Assembly (NCBI RefSeq): GCF_001375515.1
Contig: NZ_CTDX01000011.1
Location: 59,236 to 123,235 of the forward strand
Length of the DNA: 64,000 nucleotides
DNA from: Bacillus kwashiorkori
GTDB lineage: Bacteria; Bacillota; Bacilli; Bacillales; Caldibacillaceae
Reading direction: 5' to 3'
The translations under genes and the position numbers were made by a program. Of the stretch, positions 28,652-37,370 are shown in pieces (positions within the stretch are counted from its first letter, which is position 1; every line of letters starts with the position of its first letter). The notes below the pieces were generated by a model. That model was not told where the DNA came from. It worked only from the letters and a program-made list of their open reading frames with translations, and did not search any database.

Positions 28652-28960
28652 ATGTTATCGAAACAAGCAATCCTTGATGAATTATCAAAAAACCTAAATA
28701 CTTGGAGAGATAAACACGGTGTTAAGCGAGTTGGTTTGTTTGGTTCTTACAGCCGCGATGAACAAAAAGAATCCAGTGATATTGATGTAATAGTAGAATT
28801 TAACGACTCGGATTTATCTTTTGATAATTACATGGACTTAAAAATAAGCCTAGAAGATCACTTTCAGAAGCCGATAGATTTAGTCATATTAAATGATATT
28901 AAACCTGCTTTAAAGTCAGAGTTTCTATTGACTACTACATTTGTAGAAGAGGGAAAATAA
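28652..28960 (+). CDS. MNT-domain nucleotidyltransferase (MntA-like), orphan
   Basis: A 102-residue minimal nucleotidyltransferase with the signature GSYSRDEQKESSDIDV (GS-X9-D-X-D). Such MntA proteins usually pair with a HEPN toxin, which they inactivate by AMPylation, but no HEPN gene is adjacent here; the neighbour is a recombinase on the other strand. The start is ATG 28652 behind GGTGATGA; the ATG at 28628 has no RBS. It could be a solitary antitoxin or have another target. Confidence 0.8.
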   Translation: MLSKQAILDELSKNLNTWRDKHGVKRVGLFGSYSRDEQKESSDIDVIVEFNDSDLSFDNYMDLKISLEDHFQKPIDLVILNDIKPALKSEFLLTTTFVEEGK

Positions 28961-28973
28961 TAAGATTATAATT

Positions 28974-29007
28974 TTAGCAGTCTATTTGCTAGAAAATAGA
29001 CTGCTAA
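28974..29007. terminator. Perfect 14-bp hairpin between convergent genes
   Basis: TTAGCAGTCTATTT / AAATAGACTGCTAA with a 6-nt loop lies between the MNT gene and the leftward recombinase; probably a bidirectional terminator. Confidence 0.7.
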
Positions 29008-29060
29008 TTGAGCTTCCTACTAAAAATTGTTCAAATCTACAGTAAAATGCCAGCAAGTTG

Positions 29061-30596
29061 TCAAACAAGTTCATTATTTATCTCTTTAAATAACTTCTGA
29101 TCAAACTCGTAGACTATTTTTTTGATGGTTCGATCTTTAGGCTTTTCTCCAGTATTTACTTGAATTTCTTTGATAAGCAACCGAAGTAATTCTTTCTTAT
29201 CAAAGTCGTCTAATAAGTTAAAAAATGAATTAAAATCATTAGCAATGCGGTTAATTACTGGTAATAAGTCATTGTTATTCTTTAATTCTATCTGATTTGT
29301 TAGTAGTATTTTAAATTCCTTATGTTCACTTTCTTGATTCTGAACTCTTTTCATTTCATCACTAAGTGTATCAATGTCGATTATTTTCTTCGTATAAAGT
29401 TGTATGAGATCCTGCTTCTCTCTTTTTAGTTCTCTTAAATTTTTTTCTAGTAATTTAAGTTCCTCTTCAATTGGTTCAAGTTCACTTTTTAGGTTATCCA
29501 TAACAACTGTTTGTAATGGTACAGAGAGGTTTAAATCGTTAAGGTAATTCATAACCTGTGATAAAACCTCTTGCTCTGCATACTCCTTTTTTACAAGATT
29601 CGACTTACATGCTTTAGAGCCACTGTTTTTAAAACGGCTACACACGTAATATTTGTATTTTTTGTTTGCATTTCCTTGTACCATCGCTCCTCCGCAAGTA
29701 GGACATTTTAATAGACCTGATAACGGAAAAGAGCCGTTGTGTTTTTTTTCTTGGGTATAACTACGTAGTGATAAAAGCTTTTGGGTTTTTTCCCAAAGCT
29801 CTTCACTAATAATAGGATAATGATTCCCTTTTTTATATTTACCTTTCCATTTAACATAACCATTGTAGATTTTATTATTGAGAATAGTTCTAACAGCAGT
29901 AATAGACCAATAATTATCCTTTTTGGTTTTGATACCTTGCATATTTAAACTACTAGCTATTTTTCGATAACCCCACATTTTGTTAGAGTAACAATCAAAA
30001 ATGTATTTCACTACTCTTGCTTCATCTTCGTTAATAACTAATTTCTTATTTACTAAATTATATCCAAATACCCTTCCACCGTTGAAGTCTCCATTTTCAA
30101 AGGTTTTTTCCATACCTAGTGATGTACGAAAAGCGATTAGATCTTTTTCGACTTCTGCAATAATACCTAATATCTGATAAATAAGCTTTGAGTTAGGATC
30201 GTTTGTGTCGATATTATCAGCAATGGAGATTAAATTCTTGTTAGCCTTTTTAAAACGACTAAAGATATATTGGGAATCTAAAGAGTTTCGTGATATACGA
30301 TCTTGCTTAAATATTATGATTGAATCAATATTATTCTCCTCTTGGAAAACATTATAAAACATCTTTTTAAACTCAGGTCTATTCGAAAAGCTCTCCCCGG
30401 ATGCGGGTTCTTCTACATATATTTTCACAAGATCAATATTATTTTCGTTACAATACTTTTCTATTGCCTCAATTTGTTGTTCAATAGATGTGTTATCTAA
30501 TTGTTTATTTGTGCTAATACGAACATAGGCATAAGCTCTTATATATTTTACTGGCATGTTAACTTGCATCCCTGACATTTCAATCTTTGCTGTCAT
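29061..30596 (-). CDS. Large serine recombinase (integrase-type)
   Basis: A 511-residue site-specific recombinase. The N-terminal resolvase domain has the catalytic Ser28 (YVRISTNKQ) and the QDRISRN arginines; then a Recombinase domain (GGRVFGYNL and GYRKIASSLNMQGI), a zinc ribbon (LLKCPTCGGAM ... YVCSRF ... ACKS) and a coiled coil (about residues 370-440). This is the class that integrates and excises phages, ICEs and SCC-like elements. The start ATG overlaps the stop of a 58-codon gene (ATGA) and has GGAGGGTGA upstream. No attachment sites could be identified by eye. Confidence 0.95.
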   Translation of the reverse strand: MTAKIEMSGMQVNMPVKYIRAYAYVRISTNKQLDNTSIEQQIEAIEKYCNENNIDLVKIYVEEPASGESFSNRPEFKKMFYNVFQEENNIDSIIIFKQDRISRNSLDSQYIFSRFKKANKNLISIADNIDTNDPNSKLIYQILGIIAEVEKDLIAFRTSLGMEKTFENGDFNGGRVFGYNLVNKKLVINEDEARVVKYIFDCYSNKMWGYRKIASSLNMQGIKTKKDNYWSITAVRTILNNKIYNGYVKWKGKYKKGNHYPIISEELWEKTQKLLSLRSYTQEKKHNGSFPLSGLLKCPTCGGAMVQGNANKKYKYYVCSRFKNSGSKACKSNLVKKEYAEQEVLSQVMNYLNDLNLSVPLQTVVMDNLKSELEPIEEELKLLEKNLRELKREKQDLIQLYTKKIIDIDTLSDEMKRVQNQESEHKEFKILLTNQIELKNNNDLLPVINRIANDFNSFFNLLDDFDKKELLRLLIKEIQVNTGEKPKDRTIKKIVYEFDQKLFKEINNELV

Positions 30597-30769
30597 ATTT
30601 CACCCTCCAATTCAATAGAAAACCCTTCACCTATAGAATCCGAATATTTAACCATTAGGTCAGTTAGGTAATTTAGAAAGTCATAGCCTTTTATTTTCGT
30701 TAATTCTTTATTTGTCGCAAGTCTAAGTCTGTAATCTTTATCGTAATCTATAATTTCATTTTTTATCAT
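30593..30769 (-). CDS. 58-aa protein translationally coupled to the serine recombinase
   Basis: A short gene with ATG at 30769 behind GGGGAG and its TGA overlapping the recombinase ATG. The product (MIKNEIIDYDKDYRLRLATN ... GEGFSIELEGEI) is charged, soluble and without Cys. I do not recognise a family. The coupling says it is made together with the recombinase and it could be an accessory or directionality protein; that is inference. Confidence 0.65.
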   Translation of the reverse strand: MIKNEIIDYDKDYRLRLATNKELTKIKGYDFLNYLTDLMVKYSDSIGEGFSIELEGEI

Positions 30770-31177
30770 AATTTAATGAACTCCCCTTATCTATTTGTGG
30801 TTTTAAAACACAAATAACAGCCGGCTTGTCATTTGCTGAAACATGATAACCGCGAAAAAATGATATTTTAAGAGGAAATCAAAAATATTTTTATTTTAAT
30901 TTGAAAGTGAGATAAAGTTTACATAAATTCACTTTGAAGGCTTTGGCTAGTGCCTTTTATGAATGCAAAAAAAATCTACAATACGCAAGTAATGCTTAAA
31001 AAATTACTTTAAACTCTTTATTTTAGCAATATGTTATCCCTTAATTTGTTTTTATCACCAAGTTAAATAAGGTTTAAAACACTTACTACTGTATTAAAAG
31101 ACTAATGTCCAGCGTTAATTATTACTTTCCTTGTTTAAAATTTATTTACAAGTTTAAAATTTGCTGTTAATATGTAT

Positions 31178-31193
31178 GTTAGTGATAACTTAC
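31178..31193. promoter_or_regulatory. Dyad operator 1 upstream of the MMPL genes
   Basis: GTTAGTGATAACTTAC is a near-palindrome (GTNAGTNATNACTNAC). It is repeated in a spaced form at 31241 and is a likely site for the TetR regulator encoded at 34537. Confidence 0.6.
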
Positions 31194-31240
31194 ATTATGA
31201 GATTTAAAAAAGTTTGGAAGAGGAACACTCTTTTTAAAAT

Positions 31241-31260
31241 GTTAGTTATCAGTAACTTAC
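31241..31260. promoter_or_regulatory. Dyad operator 2 upstream of the MMPL genes
   Basis: GTTAGTTATCAGTAACTTAC carries the same GTTAGTTA / TAACTTAC arms as operator 1 with a 4-nt centre. It lies just before the RBS (AGGAGG) of the first MMPL gene. Confidence 0.6.
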
Positions 31261-31282
31261 ACAGGAGGGTAGGAGGAAGTAC

Positions 31283-33115
31283 ATGATTATGAATATATTA
31301 AGAAGGCTTGCTAAATTACTAACAAATTTCCCAATGAAATCAATATTTATTACGCTAATCATTGTGGTCTTATTAGTTTTTGGTGTTAGAAATGTATTTA
31401 TGGCCACAGGAAACGATACGCTAGTTGAAAGTAATACAGATGTATATCAAGATAATTTAATGTTAGAGGATGAATTTGGTGGGGAGTCCATTATTGTTTT
31501 ATATGAATCTGAAAATTTACTGACTCCCCAAACTTTAGCACATATGAAAGGCTTAGAATCTGCTTTGCAATCGAGTGATTCGATTTACAGCATGATAAGC
31601 CCAATCACTCTGATTGAAGAGATCGCGAGTAAACAATCGGAAACATTTCAAGAAGGCATATCAGACATCGTTGACGGGTTAGATGAAATGGGAAGTCAAC
31701 TTTCAGAAATTGGTGCAGAATTAGAGGAAAACACCGAGGGTAATCCAGAAATGAAATTCCCTGAATTGGGGAATCTCCAGCTACCTGATTTGGAAGAACC
31801 AGAATTACCCGAACTAGGGGCATCGCAGTTTCCCGAATTAGAGCTTCCTGAATTTGGCGAGATACAAGTCCCTGATATGGAAGGACAAATGACCGACTTA
31901 AATATAGCATTCTCCAACATGATTGAAGCTCAAGAAAATTTAGGAGAAGGTACAGAAAATCTTTTAGGTGGTTATATCGAGTTTAGTGAACAGTTAAATG
32001 ATTTAGGACAGGGACTTAACGAATTGGCAGGACCAATGGAAGATTCCTCTCAAAAGGTGCAGCTACAAGATATTAGCGGGAGATTAATTGGCCTATCTGA
32101 GAAAATGTTACAGGTTTCTGAAGGTTCTGGTCAGCTTCCTACTATTCCTGACCAAACAATTGATGGTTTAAACAATATACAACAAAACCTAGACAAACAG
32201 CTACAGGAACAAAAAAGCCAGTTAGAGAAACAGGAAGAGATACAGACACAAAAACAACAGGAATTACAAAAACAAAAAGAACAAACGATGCAGGAACAAC
32301 AAGAAGCCCAACAAGAAGAAATAAAACTGAAAATGCAGAAACAGAAGGAAGCCCAACAAGAAAAAATAAAAACACAAATGGAAGTTCAGAAATCTGAAAA
32401 GGAAAAAGAGATGCAAGAAATTCAAGAAGAAATGCAGGATAGTCAGAAAAAACAGGTAGATAAACTAGATACACTCGGAGAAGGCTTATCTACAATGGGT
32501 GAAAAATTACAAACGATAAGTAATAACATGGAGACCATATATGGATACTCAGACATTATGACTTCTGGATTACCTAAAAAACAAGCAACACTGGATAATA
32601 TGATTTATGATGATGATGGCAACCTTCGCACTATGTTTGAAGAAGTTATTGTGGATGAAAGCCATATGCTTATGATGATCAAGCTTAATGGTGGTACAGA
32701 AGATACAGAAAAAAGTGAAGTGATTGAGACAATCAACAGCTATTTAGATACAGAACCAATTGATTCCGTAGATACGCTTGTTTCAGGCAAGCCTGTGCTT
32801 GATAATGCCATCAAATCATCCATGAAGGAAAGTATCCAAAAAATGATGGGACTGGCGCTACTGATAATGGTTTTTGTTTTGTTCATTGTTTTTAAAGTTC
32901 GTTGGCGTTTATTACCATTGCTTACTGTTTTTATTGCTGTTATCGGAACGGTAGGATTAATGGGCTGGTTACAAATACCAATTACGATGGTATCGATGGC
33001 TGTTTTCCCTATTTTAATTGGTCTTGGTATCGATTATACTATCCAGTTCCAAAACCGTTATGAAGAGGAATTGGCCTATGAACAGGAATTGGCGAAGGAG
33101 GATTCGAATGAATAA
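31283..33115 (+). CDS. MMPL/RND-type transporter, N-terminal half
   Basis: A 610-residue membrane protein. One helix at about residues 17-40, a large extracytoplasmic region, then about three to four helices (from about 525) ending FPILIGLGIDYTIQFQNRYEEE. The extracytoplasmic part has a Pro-rich run with repeated PE-L/PD-L words (about 155-205) and a Gln/Glu/Lys coiled coil (about 290-400). The protein stops where single-chain MMPL transporters continue into the second membrane half, which is encoded by the next gene. Probably exports a lipid or amphiphile; substrate unknown. RBS AGGAGG. Confidence 0.85.
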   Translation: MIMNILRRLAKLLTNFPMKSIFITLIIVVLLVFGVRNVFMATGNDTLVESNTDVYQDNLMLEDEFGGESIIVLYESENLLTPQTLAHMKGLESALQSSDSIYSMISPITLIEEIASKQSETFQEGISDIVDGLDEMGSQLSEIGAELEENTEGNPEMKFPELGNLQLPDLEEPELPELGASQFPELELPEFGEIQVPDMEGQMTDLNIAFSNMIEAQENLGEGTENLLGGYIEFSEQLNDLGQGLNELAGPMEDSSQKVQLQDISGRLIGLSEKMLQVSEGSGQLPTIPDQTIDGLNNIQQNLDKQLQEQKSQLEKQEEIQTQKQQELQKQKEQTMQEQQEAQQEEIKLKMQKQKEAQQEKIKTQMEVQKSEKEKEMQEIQEEMQDSQKKQVDKLDTLGEGLSTMGEKLQTISNNMETIYGYSDIMTSGLPKKQATLDNMIYDDDGNLRTMFEEVIVDESHMLMMIKLNGGTEDTEKSEVIETINSYLDTEPIDSVDTLVSGKPVLDNAIKSSMKESIQKMMGLALLIMVFVLFIVFKVRWRLLPLLTVFIAVIGTVGLMGWLQIPITMVSMAVFPILIGLGIDYTIQFQNRYEEELAYEQELAKEDSNE

Positions 33116-34499
33116 CAATAAAAATAGAGCGAAGAACAGTTTAACTAAAACAATTACAAAGATGGTTCCAGCAGTCTTCACTGCATTGGTTGCAACAGCA
33201 CTTGGTTTTGTCGCACTCTATACTTCCCCTGTACCAATGATACAGGACTTTGGCAAAATGTTAACCATTGGATTAATAATCAGTTTTATTCTTGGGATAT
33301 TTTTATTAATCCCTATATTATTTGTTCGTGATCATTTCTTTAGTAACATGAAGAAGAAAAAACAAAAACAAGAAAAAGTAGAAAAAGCATCAAAAATGGA
33401 TAAAGTTCTCGATTGGATTACGAAGAAAACAATCTCCTTTCGTTGGTTAATCATCACAATCGCAATTCTCACAGCAGTTCTTGGTATTTATTTGGATATA
33501 GATGCTGATGCAGAAACTGATGTGGAAACCTTCATGCCACAAGAGACGCAGGAACTAAAAGACATTCATCAACTGCGCGATATTATCGGAACAACAGATC
33601 AAGTATCTATTGTTTATGAGGGTAAAGATATTGTATCAGATCAAGTAATTACATGGGTAGATAATTTAACAGAAACCGTTGAAAAGGAATTTCCTGATGT
33701 TGTTGTAAATACAAAGTCAGTTACGAGTATTGTAAAACAAATGGATGATGGAGAGCTGCCTATATACGGAGAATTTAACGAAAAAATTGCTGACATCCCA
33801 GAAGATCAGATAAAACTCTTCTTAAATGAATCACAAACAAAGGGAGTTATTACGGTAGGAATTAAACATTTGGAAGCAGATGATTTAAAAGCATTCATTG
33901 ATGATTTAGGCATTTATTTAGAAAAGAATGATTTAGATACGATTGAAACGACCATTACAGGTAAAGCTGTTTTAGATGTGGAAATGATTCAAGGGTTAAC
34001 GACTGGGAGATATCAAATGACGTTACTTGGAATGGGACTTGTTTTCCTCAGTTTACTAATCTTTTATCGTCATCCAATCAAGGCCCTTATTCCTTTGTTA
34101 CCAATTATATTCATTGTCGGATGGTCTGGTTTGGTGATGTACCTTTTAGATATAAGTTACACTCCCCTAACTGCAACACTAGGAGCATTAATTATTGGTA
34201 TCGGCACAGAATTTACCGTGCTAGTGATGGAGAGATTTTATGAAGAGAGAAAGAAAGGGCTTCAAGGTTTAGATGCCATAAAAACGACGAATAAAAGTAT
34301 AGGTAAAGCCATTTTTGCGTCGGCTTTAACAACCATTGGTGGATTTAGCGCATTACTCGCATCTGATTTTGTTATTTTAAACAATTTTGGAATGATGACA
34401 CTCATAAATATTTCATTTGCGTTATTTTCAACAATTATTGTTATGCCACCAATCATGATTATTTTAGACAGATTTGTTAAGATAAAGCAAACCCAATAG
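33108..34499 (+). CDS. MMPL/RND-type transporter, C-terminal half
   Basis: A 463-residue protein that completes the MMPL transporter: two helices (VFTALVATALGFVALYTSPVPMIQDFG and following), a cytoplasmic linker, another helix, a second extracytoplasmic domain (about 130-330), then five or so helices with GIGTEFTVLVMERFYEE and ASALTTIGGFSALL. The start is ATG 33108 with a strong AAGGAGG seven nt upstream, overlapping the previous gene by 8 nt. This looks like two translationally coupled subunits rather than a random frameshift. A TetR gene follows. Confidence 0.85.
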   Translation: MNNNKNRAKNSLTKTITKMVPAVFTALVATALGFVALYTSPVPMIQDFGKMLTIGLIISFILGIFLLIPILFVRDHFFSNMKKKKQKQEKVEKASKMDKVLDWITKKTISFRWLIITIAILTAVLGIYLDIDADAETDVETFMPQETQELKDIHQLRDIIGTTDQVSIVYEGKDIVSDQVITWVDNLTETVEKEFPDVVVNTKSVTSIVKQMDDGELPIYGEFNEKIADIPEDQIKLFLNESQTKGVITVGIKHLEADDLKAFIDDLGIYLEKNDLDTIETTITGKAVLDVEMIQGLTTGRYQMTLLGMGLVFLSLLIFYRHPIKALIPLLPIIFIVGWSGLVMYLLDISYTPLTATLGALIIGIGTEFTVLVMERFYEERKKGLQGLDAIKTTNKSIGKAIFASALTTIGGFSALLASDFVILNNFGMMTLINISFALFSTIIVMPPIMIILDRFVKIKQTQ

Positions 34500-34536
34500 T
34501 TTTTTCTTTACTAAAAATAAATGTAGGTGATGAGAG

Positions 34537-35106
34537 TTGCGGGATGTAACGGAACAAATACTTAAAGGTGCTATTTCTGTCTTTACCAAAAAAGGATTTC
34601 AAGCAACAACACAGGAAGTTGCAAATGAAGCAGGAGTTGCAGAAGTAACATTATATCGAAAATTTTCTACAAAAGAAAATCTTTTTATCACAGCAATTAA
34701 AAATGTATTGGAGAAAAAATTTCATTCGCATATTTTGGAAATAGCAAAAGAGAAAGAGACGGAACTATTTTTAATGAAGATTATAGAAGATAGATTGGAT
34801 ATTCTTTCAAAAAATGAGGGCTTAGTAAAAATGCTTTTGTCTGAAAGTTTAAGGGGAAATCTAATAAATGATATTAATTTGCCCGAAATAATTTTTTCAA
34901 GTTTAAAAAAAGGTTTAGGATATCATTTTGAACTTAAAAACCAAACAGTGGATATAGATTTTTGTGCCAGACAGCTTGGAGGGATATTTTTAAGCTATGT
35001 TATACTACCCAACGGTCATCGATTTAATAAGTTAACAAAACAAGAGAAAAGAGATATAGCAAGAAAACATGCAAAATCAGTGATTACAACTATAGAAGAG
35101 GGCTGA
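34537..35106 (+). CDS. TetR/AcrR-family regulator
   Basis: A 189-residue regulator with an N-terminal HTH (AISVFTKKGFQATTQEVANEAGVAEVTLYRKFSTKENLF) and a helical C-terminal ligand domain. The start is TTG 34537 behind AGGTGATGAG. It lies 37 nt after the transporter and probably represses the transporter operon through the dyads at 31178 and 31241, being released by a small hydrophobic ligand. Confidence 0.9.
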   Translation: MRDVTEQILKGAISVFTKKGFQATTQEVANEAGVAEVTLYRKFSTKENLFITAIKNVLEKKFHSHILEIAKEKETELFLMKIIEDRLDILSKNEGLVKMLLSESLRGNLINDINLPEIIFSSLKKGLGYHFELKNQTVDIDFCARQLGGIFLSYVILPNGHRFNKLTKQEKRDIARKHAKSVITTIEEG

Positions 35107-35404
35107 CACTAGGATTTAAAACCGATAAAGAGATTCACGATGTATATATTCTTTAGAATTTAAATTGAATATAGGGTAAGACATATAAGGGGGGTTCCAG
35201 TAGCAAAATGTGGATACGTACAATCCTTTCAGTTTGTTAGCAGGAACAAATTTAATAAGAGAACCGTATAAGTATTATAGAGTTGGGATATCTTGTAAAT
35301 CTTAACTCTGTTTTAATATCAATTGTGTAATAGTTGGTGGTGGTATATCAGGAAAAAAAGTTCCTTCAGTAAAAATGAGATAAGGTTCCTTATATCCAAG
35401 ATAA

Positions 35405-35475
35405 GGGAGTGTAAAATAAACTGTGTAAGTAAAGAGAGCGTACAGCCCTTACTTCGCAGTCTATTTTACACTCCC
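35405..35475. repeat. 71-bp palindromic element with 21-bp inverted ends
   Basis: GGGAGTGTAAAATAAACTGTG at the left end is matched by its complement at 35455-35475 with two mismatches. The ends resemble transposon terminal repeats of IS256-like type, without a transposase between them. No flanking target duplication is evident. The rest of the 35107-35657 interval holds no recognisable gene. Confidence 0.6.
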
Positions 35476-35657
35476 TCTAGAATTACAAATTGTACTAACA
35501 CCAGAAATATTCACAGCATTAATCAGTCATGTAGCATTAATAGTCATATTTATTATAATCAACATACTATTACATAACAATCAAGTCATACTTGATATAC
35601 TAAATTAAAGTGCCAATCATCCTACCTACTAAACTCTAATATAAATATTTGTTCTTC

Positions 35658-36020
35658 CTAATCTTTAAGATATGGCAGCAACAGCGTATATAACCCTTTC
35701 TTCTGTTCAAACGATAACGACGAAATCATTTTATTTAATATAGCATCTAGTTCCTCTTCTGTATCTACATCATCTTCTTCAGTTAATTCAATGTTTTGTA
35801 GCTTGCTTTCCCCTTCAAGTGCATACAGAAAATCACCCATTGATATATTAAGTGCTGTACAAATTCTTTCTAATAAGGAGAAGGTGATCTCTTGGTTACC
35901 ACTTTCTATCCGCGATAAAGAAGGTTGAGAAAGACCAATTTGCTTTGCAAAATTAACCATTGTTAATTTATTTTCTCTTCTTAATCTACGTATTAACTTT
36001 CCTGCCTGAGTATCATCCAT
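35658..36020 (-). CDS. XRE-family transcriptional regulator
   Basis: A 120-residue protein with an N-terminal Cro/CI HTH (about residues 8-62: LTMVNFAKQIGLSQPSLSRIESGNQEITFSLLERI) and an acidic C-terminal tail (TEEDDVDTEEELD). It is divergent from the gene at 36146, and the 11-bp inverted repeat between them is the likely operator. It resembles plasmid or ICE maintenance regulators and may control the rightward small-gene operon. Confidence 0.88.
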   Translation of the reverse strand: MDDTQAGKLIRRLRRENKLTMVNFAKQIGLSQPSLSRIESGNQEITFSLLERICTALNISMGDFLYALEGESKLQNIELTEEDDVDTEEELDAILNKMISSLSFEQKKGLYTLLLPYLKD

Positions 36021-36099
36021 TAATTTATTTCCCTTCTCATTCTTCTATTTACTTAATCGTATTATTTTCTGGTTTTACAATCAATAGATACTATGTTAT

Positions 36100-36131
36100 A
36101 TTCGTAATATAAATATATTCATATTACGAAT
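36100..36131. promoter_or_regulatory. Operator: perfect 11-bp inverted repeat between divergent genes
   Basis: ATTCGTAATAT and ATATTACGAAT are separated by 10 nt, lying between the XRE regulator and the rightward operon, 14 nt before the 36146 start. Confidence 0.8.
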
Positions 36132-36145
36132 AGAGGGGTGTTTAA

Positions 36146-36436
36146 ATGATTGATGGTTTCCCAAGATTGGTTAATCAACTAATCGAAAATCGTTTGGAAA
36201 ATATTATTACTAGTGAGGAATACGAAATGTTTATGGAGGGCATTTATCAGGATTTAGAGCAGAAGCTATCGTCAAGCATTAACGATCTAGATGAAGAGGC
36301 TAAGAATAATCTTATTGAAGATCTTAAATCAAATATATTTCAACAGGTATTCCAGCAGAGTAAGTTAACATATCGCGTGGCATTTAAAGATGCATTTTCA
36401 TTTTTTGTAGATACATTATTAATACCTAAAAAATAA
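36146..36436 (+). CDS. Unknown 96-aa acidic helical protein
   Basis: A soluble, mostly helical protein (MIDGFPRLVNQLIENRLENI, EEYEMFMEGIYQDLEQKL). RBS GAGGGG. It is the first gene of a rightward operon under the divergent XRE operator. No family recognised; it has the look of small accessory proteins of Bacillota mobile elements. Confidence 0.65.
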   Translation: MIDGFPRLVNQLIENRLENIITSEEYEMFMEGIYQDLEQKLSSSINDLDEEAKNNLIEDLKSNIFQQVFQQSKLTYRVAFKDAFSFFVDTLLIPKK

Positions 36437-36450
36437 AGGAGATGTTTTTA

Positions 36451-36759
36451 TTGTCATCTAAGAATCTTTATAGAGGGAAATTGGTTGTGGATCTTGTAAC
36501 AGCTGTGGAAACAAATGATGTAGAGAAGGTTATGACGGATCAGGCACATGAAGGATTTGCAACAGAATTATTTGATGAAATAATGGCTCTTTTGGGTGCA
36601 AAAGGCTATATCACCCAGTCGATTGGGGCCACATTGGAAAATAAGGGCGTAGCGTATGACGTTGAATTAGAAGTAATTGAAAAGAATAGATTGGAATGCA
36701 TAAGAAGGGCAGAATCAGTTTATAACAAGGCAAATCGAATAACGATTAAATTTGACTAA
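36451..36759 (+). CDS. Unknown 102-aa protein
   Basis: A soluble alpha/beta-looking protein (LVTAVETNDVEKVMTDQAHEGFATELFDEI, then GVAYDVELEVIEKNRLECIRRAE). The start is taken as TTG 36451, nine nt after AAGGAG; the ATG at 36442 abuts that box. Second gene of the operon; overlaps or abuts the next. Function not recognised. Confidence 0.6.
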   Translation: MSSKNLYRGKLVVDLVTAVETNDVEKVMTDQAHEGFATELFDEIMALLGAKGYITQSIGATLENKGVAYDVELEVIEKNRLECIRRAESVYNKANRITIKFD

Positions 36760-36778
36760 GGGGCTTTTTGAGAAAATA

Positions 36779-37201
36779 ATGGTTAAAAAAGCAGGAATGA
36801 TTGAAATACCAAAAGCTTTATTTGAAGATGAGGAAGTAAGCACCAATCGTGGTGAATATATAATCCATTACATAATTGATGATGGCAAAGAAGTTCCAAG
36901 AAGATTGGTTCATCAATATGGGTATTATATAATTCCCCGAAGTATTATGGTGGAAGCAAAAAAGGGAACAATGCCCCTTGCAGATTTGACATTTCTTTTT
37001 GCGTGTTACTATGTTGCCTCTACTAATAGAAATAAAAGTATCCGAATGGATAAGGTTTTTGAATGTATAACGAGGAATTGGGATGAATTTCGAACGCATA
37101 ACACTGCCCAGCGTTTCAGCTTTACATTATCTAATATGGACAGATACAAAAAATGGATCAAAGAACATGAACATAATAGCAAATACTCTGTAAAGTATTA
37201 A
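36779..37201 (+). CDS. Unknown 140-aa protein
   Basis: A soluble protein (MVKKAGMIEIPKALFEDEEV, DDGKEVPRRLVHQYGYYIIPRSIMVEAKKG, CITRNWDEFRTHNTAQRFSFTLSNMD). The start is uncertain: ATG 36779 has only a weak GAG upstream, and TTG 36752 would overlap the previous gene by 8 nt. Third and last gene before the terminator at 37209. Function not recognised. Confidence 0.6.
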   Translation: MVKKAGMIEIPKALFEDEEVSTNRGEYIIHYIIDDGKEVPRRLVHQYGYYIIPRSIMVEAKKGTMPLADLTFLFACYYVASTNRNKSIRMDKVFECITRNWDEFRTHNTAQRFSFTLSNMDRYKKWIKEHEHNSKYSVKY

Positions 37202-37208
37202 TTATATA

Positions 37209-37235
37209 GGAGTTTCCAACTGGAAGCTTCTTTTT
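37209..37235 (+). terminator. Terminator of the 36146-37201 operon
   Basis: GGAGTTTCC pairs with GGAAGCTTC (two wobbles), 4-nt loop, then TTTTT. Confidence 0.75.
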
Positions 37236-37370
37236 GTGAGATATGATTCATGTACGTATATGAATTTTCACATATTATCGGTACGGAATTTATGTAAAAA
37301 GTCCTGTTGTAAAAGATTCCGTTGGGAGGATTTGGATTGTATGAAGTATTTACTGACTATTATCCTCAAG

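Noticed and set aside
28652..28960. Complete MntA-HEPN toxin-antitoxin pair
   Set aside because: No HEPN-type reading frame with RxxxxH motif is present on either side.
28443..31282. Attachment sites (attL/attR) for the large serine recombinase
   Set aside because: No convincing short direct repeat bounding an element could be found by eye; the other junction may lie outside the window.
35323..35577. Possible 84-aa gene overlapping the palindromic element
   Set aside because: No ribosome binding site, atypical composition, and it reads through both arms of the inverted repeat; better explained as chance.
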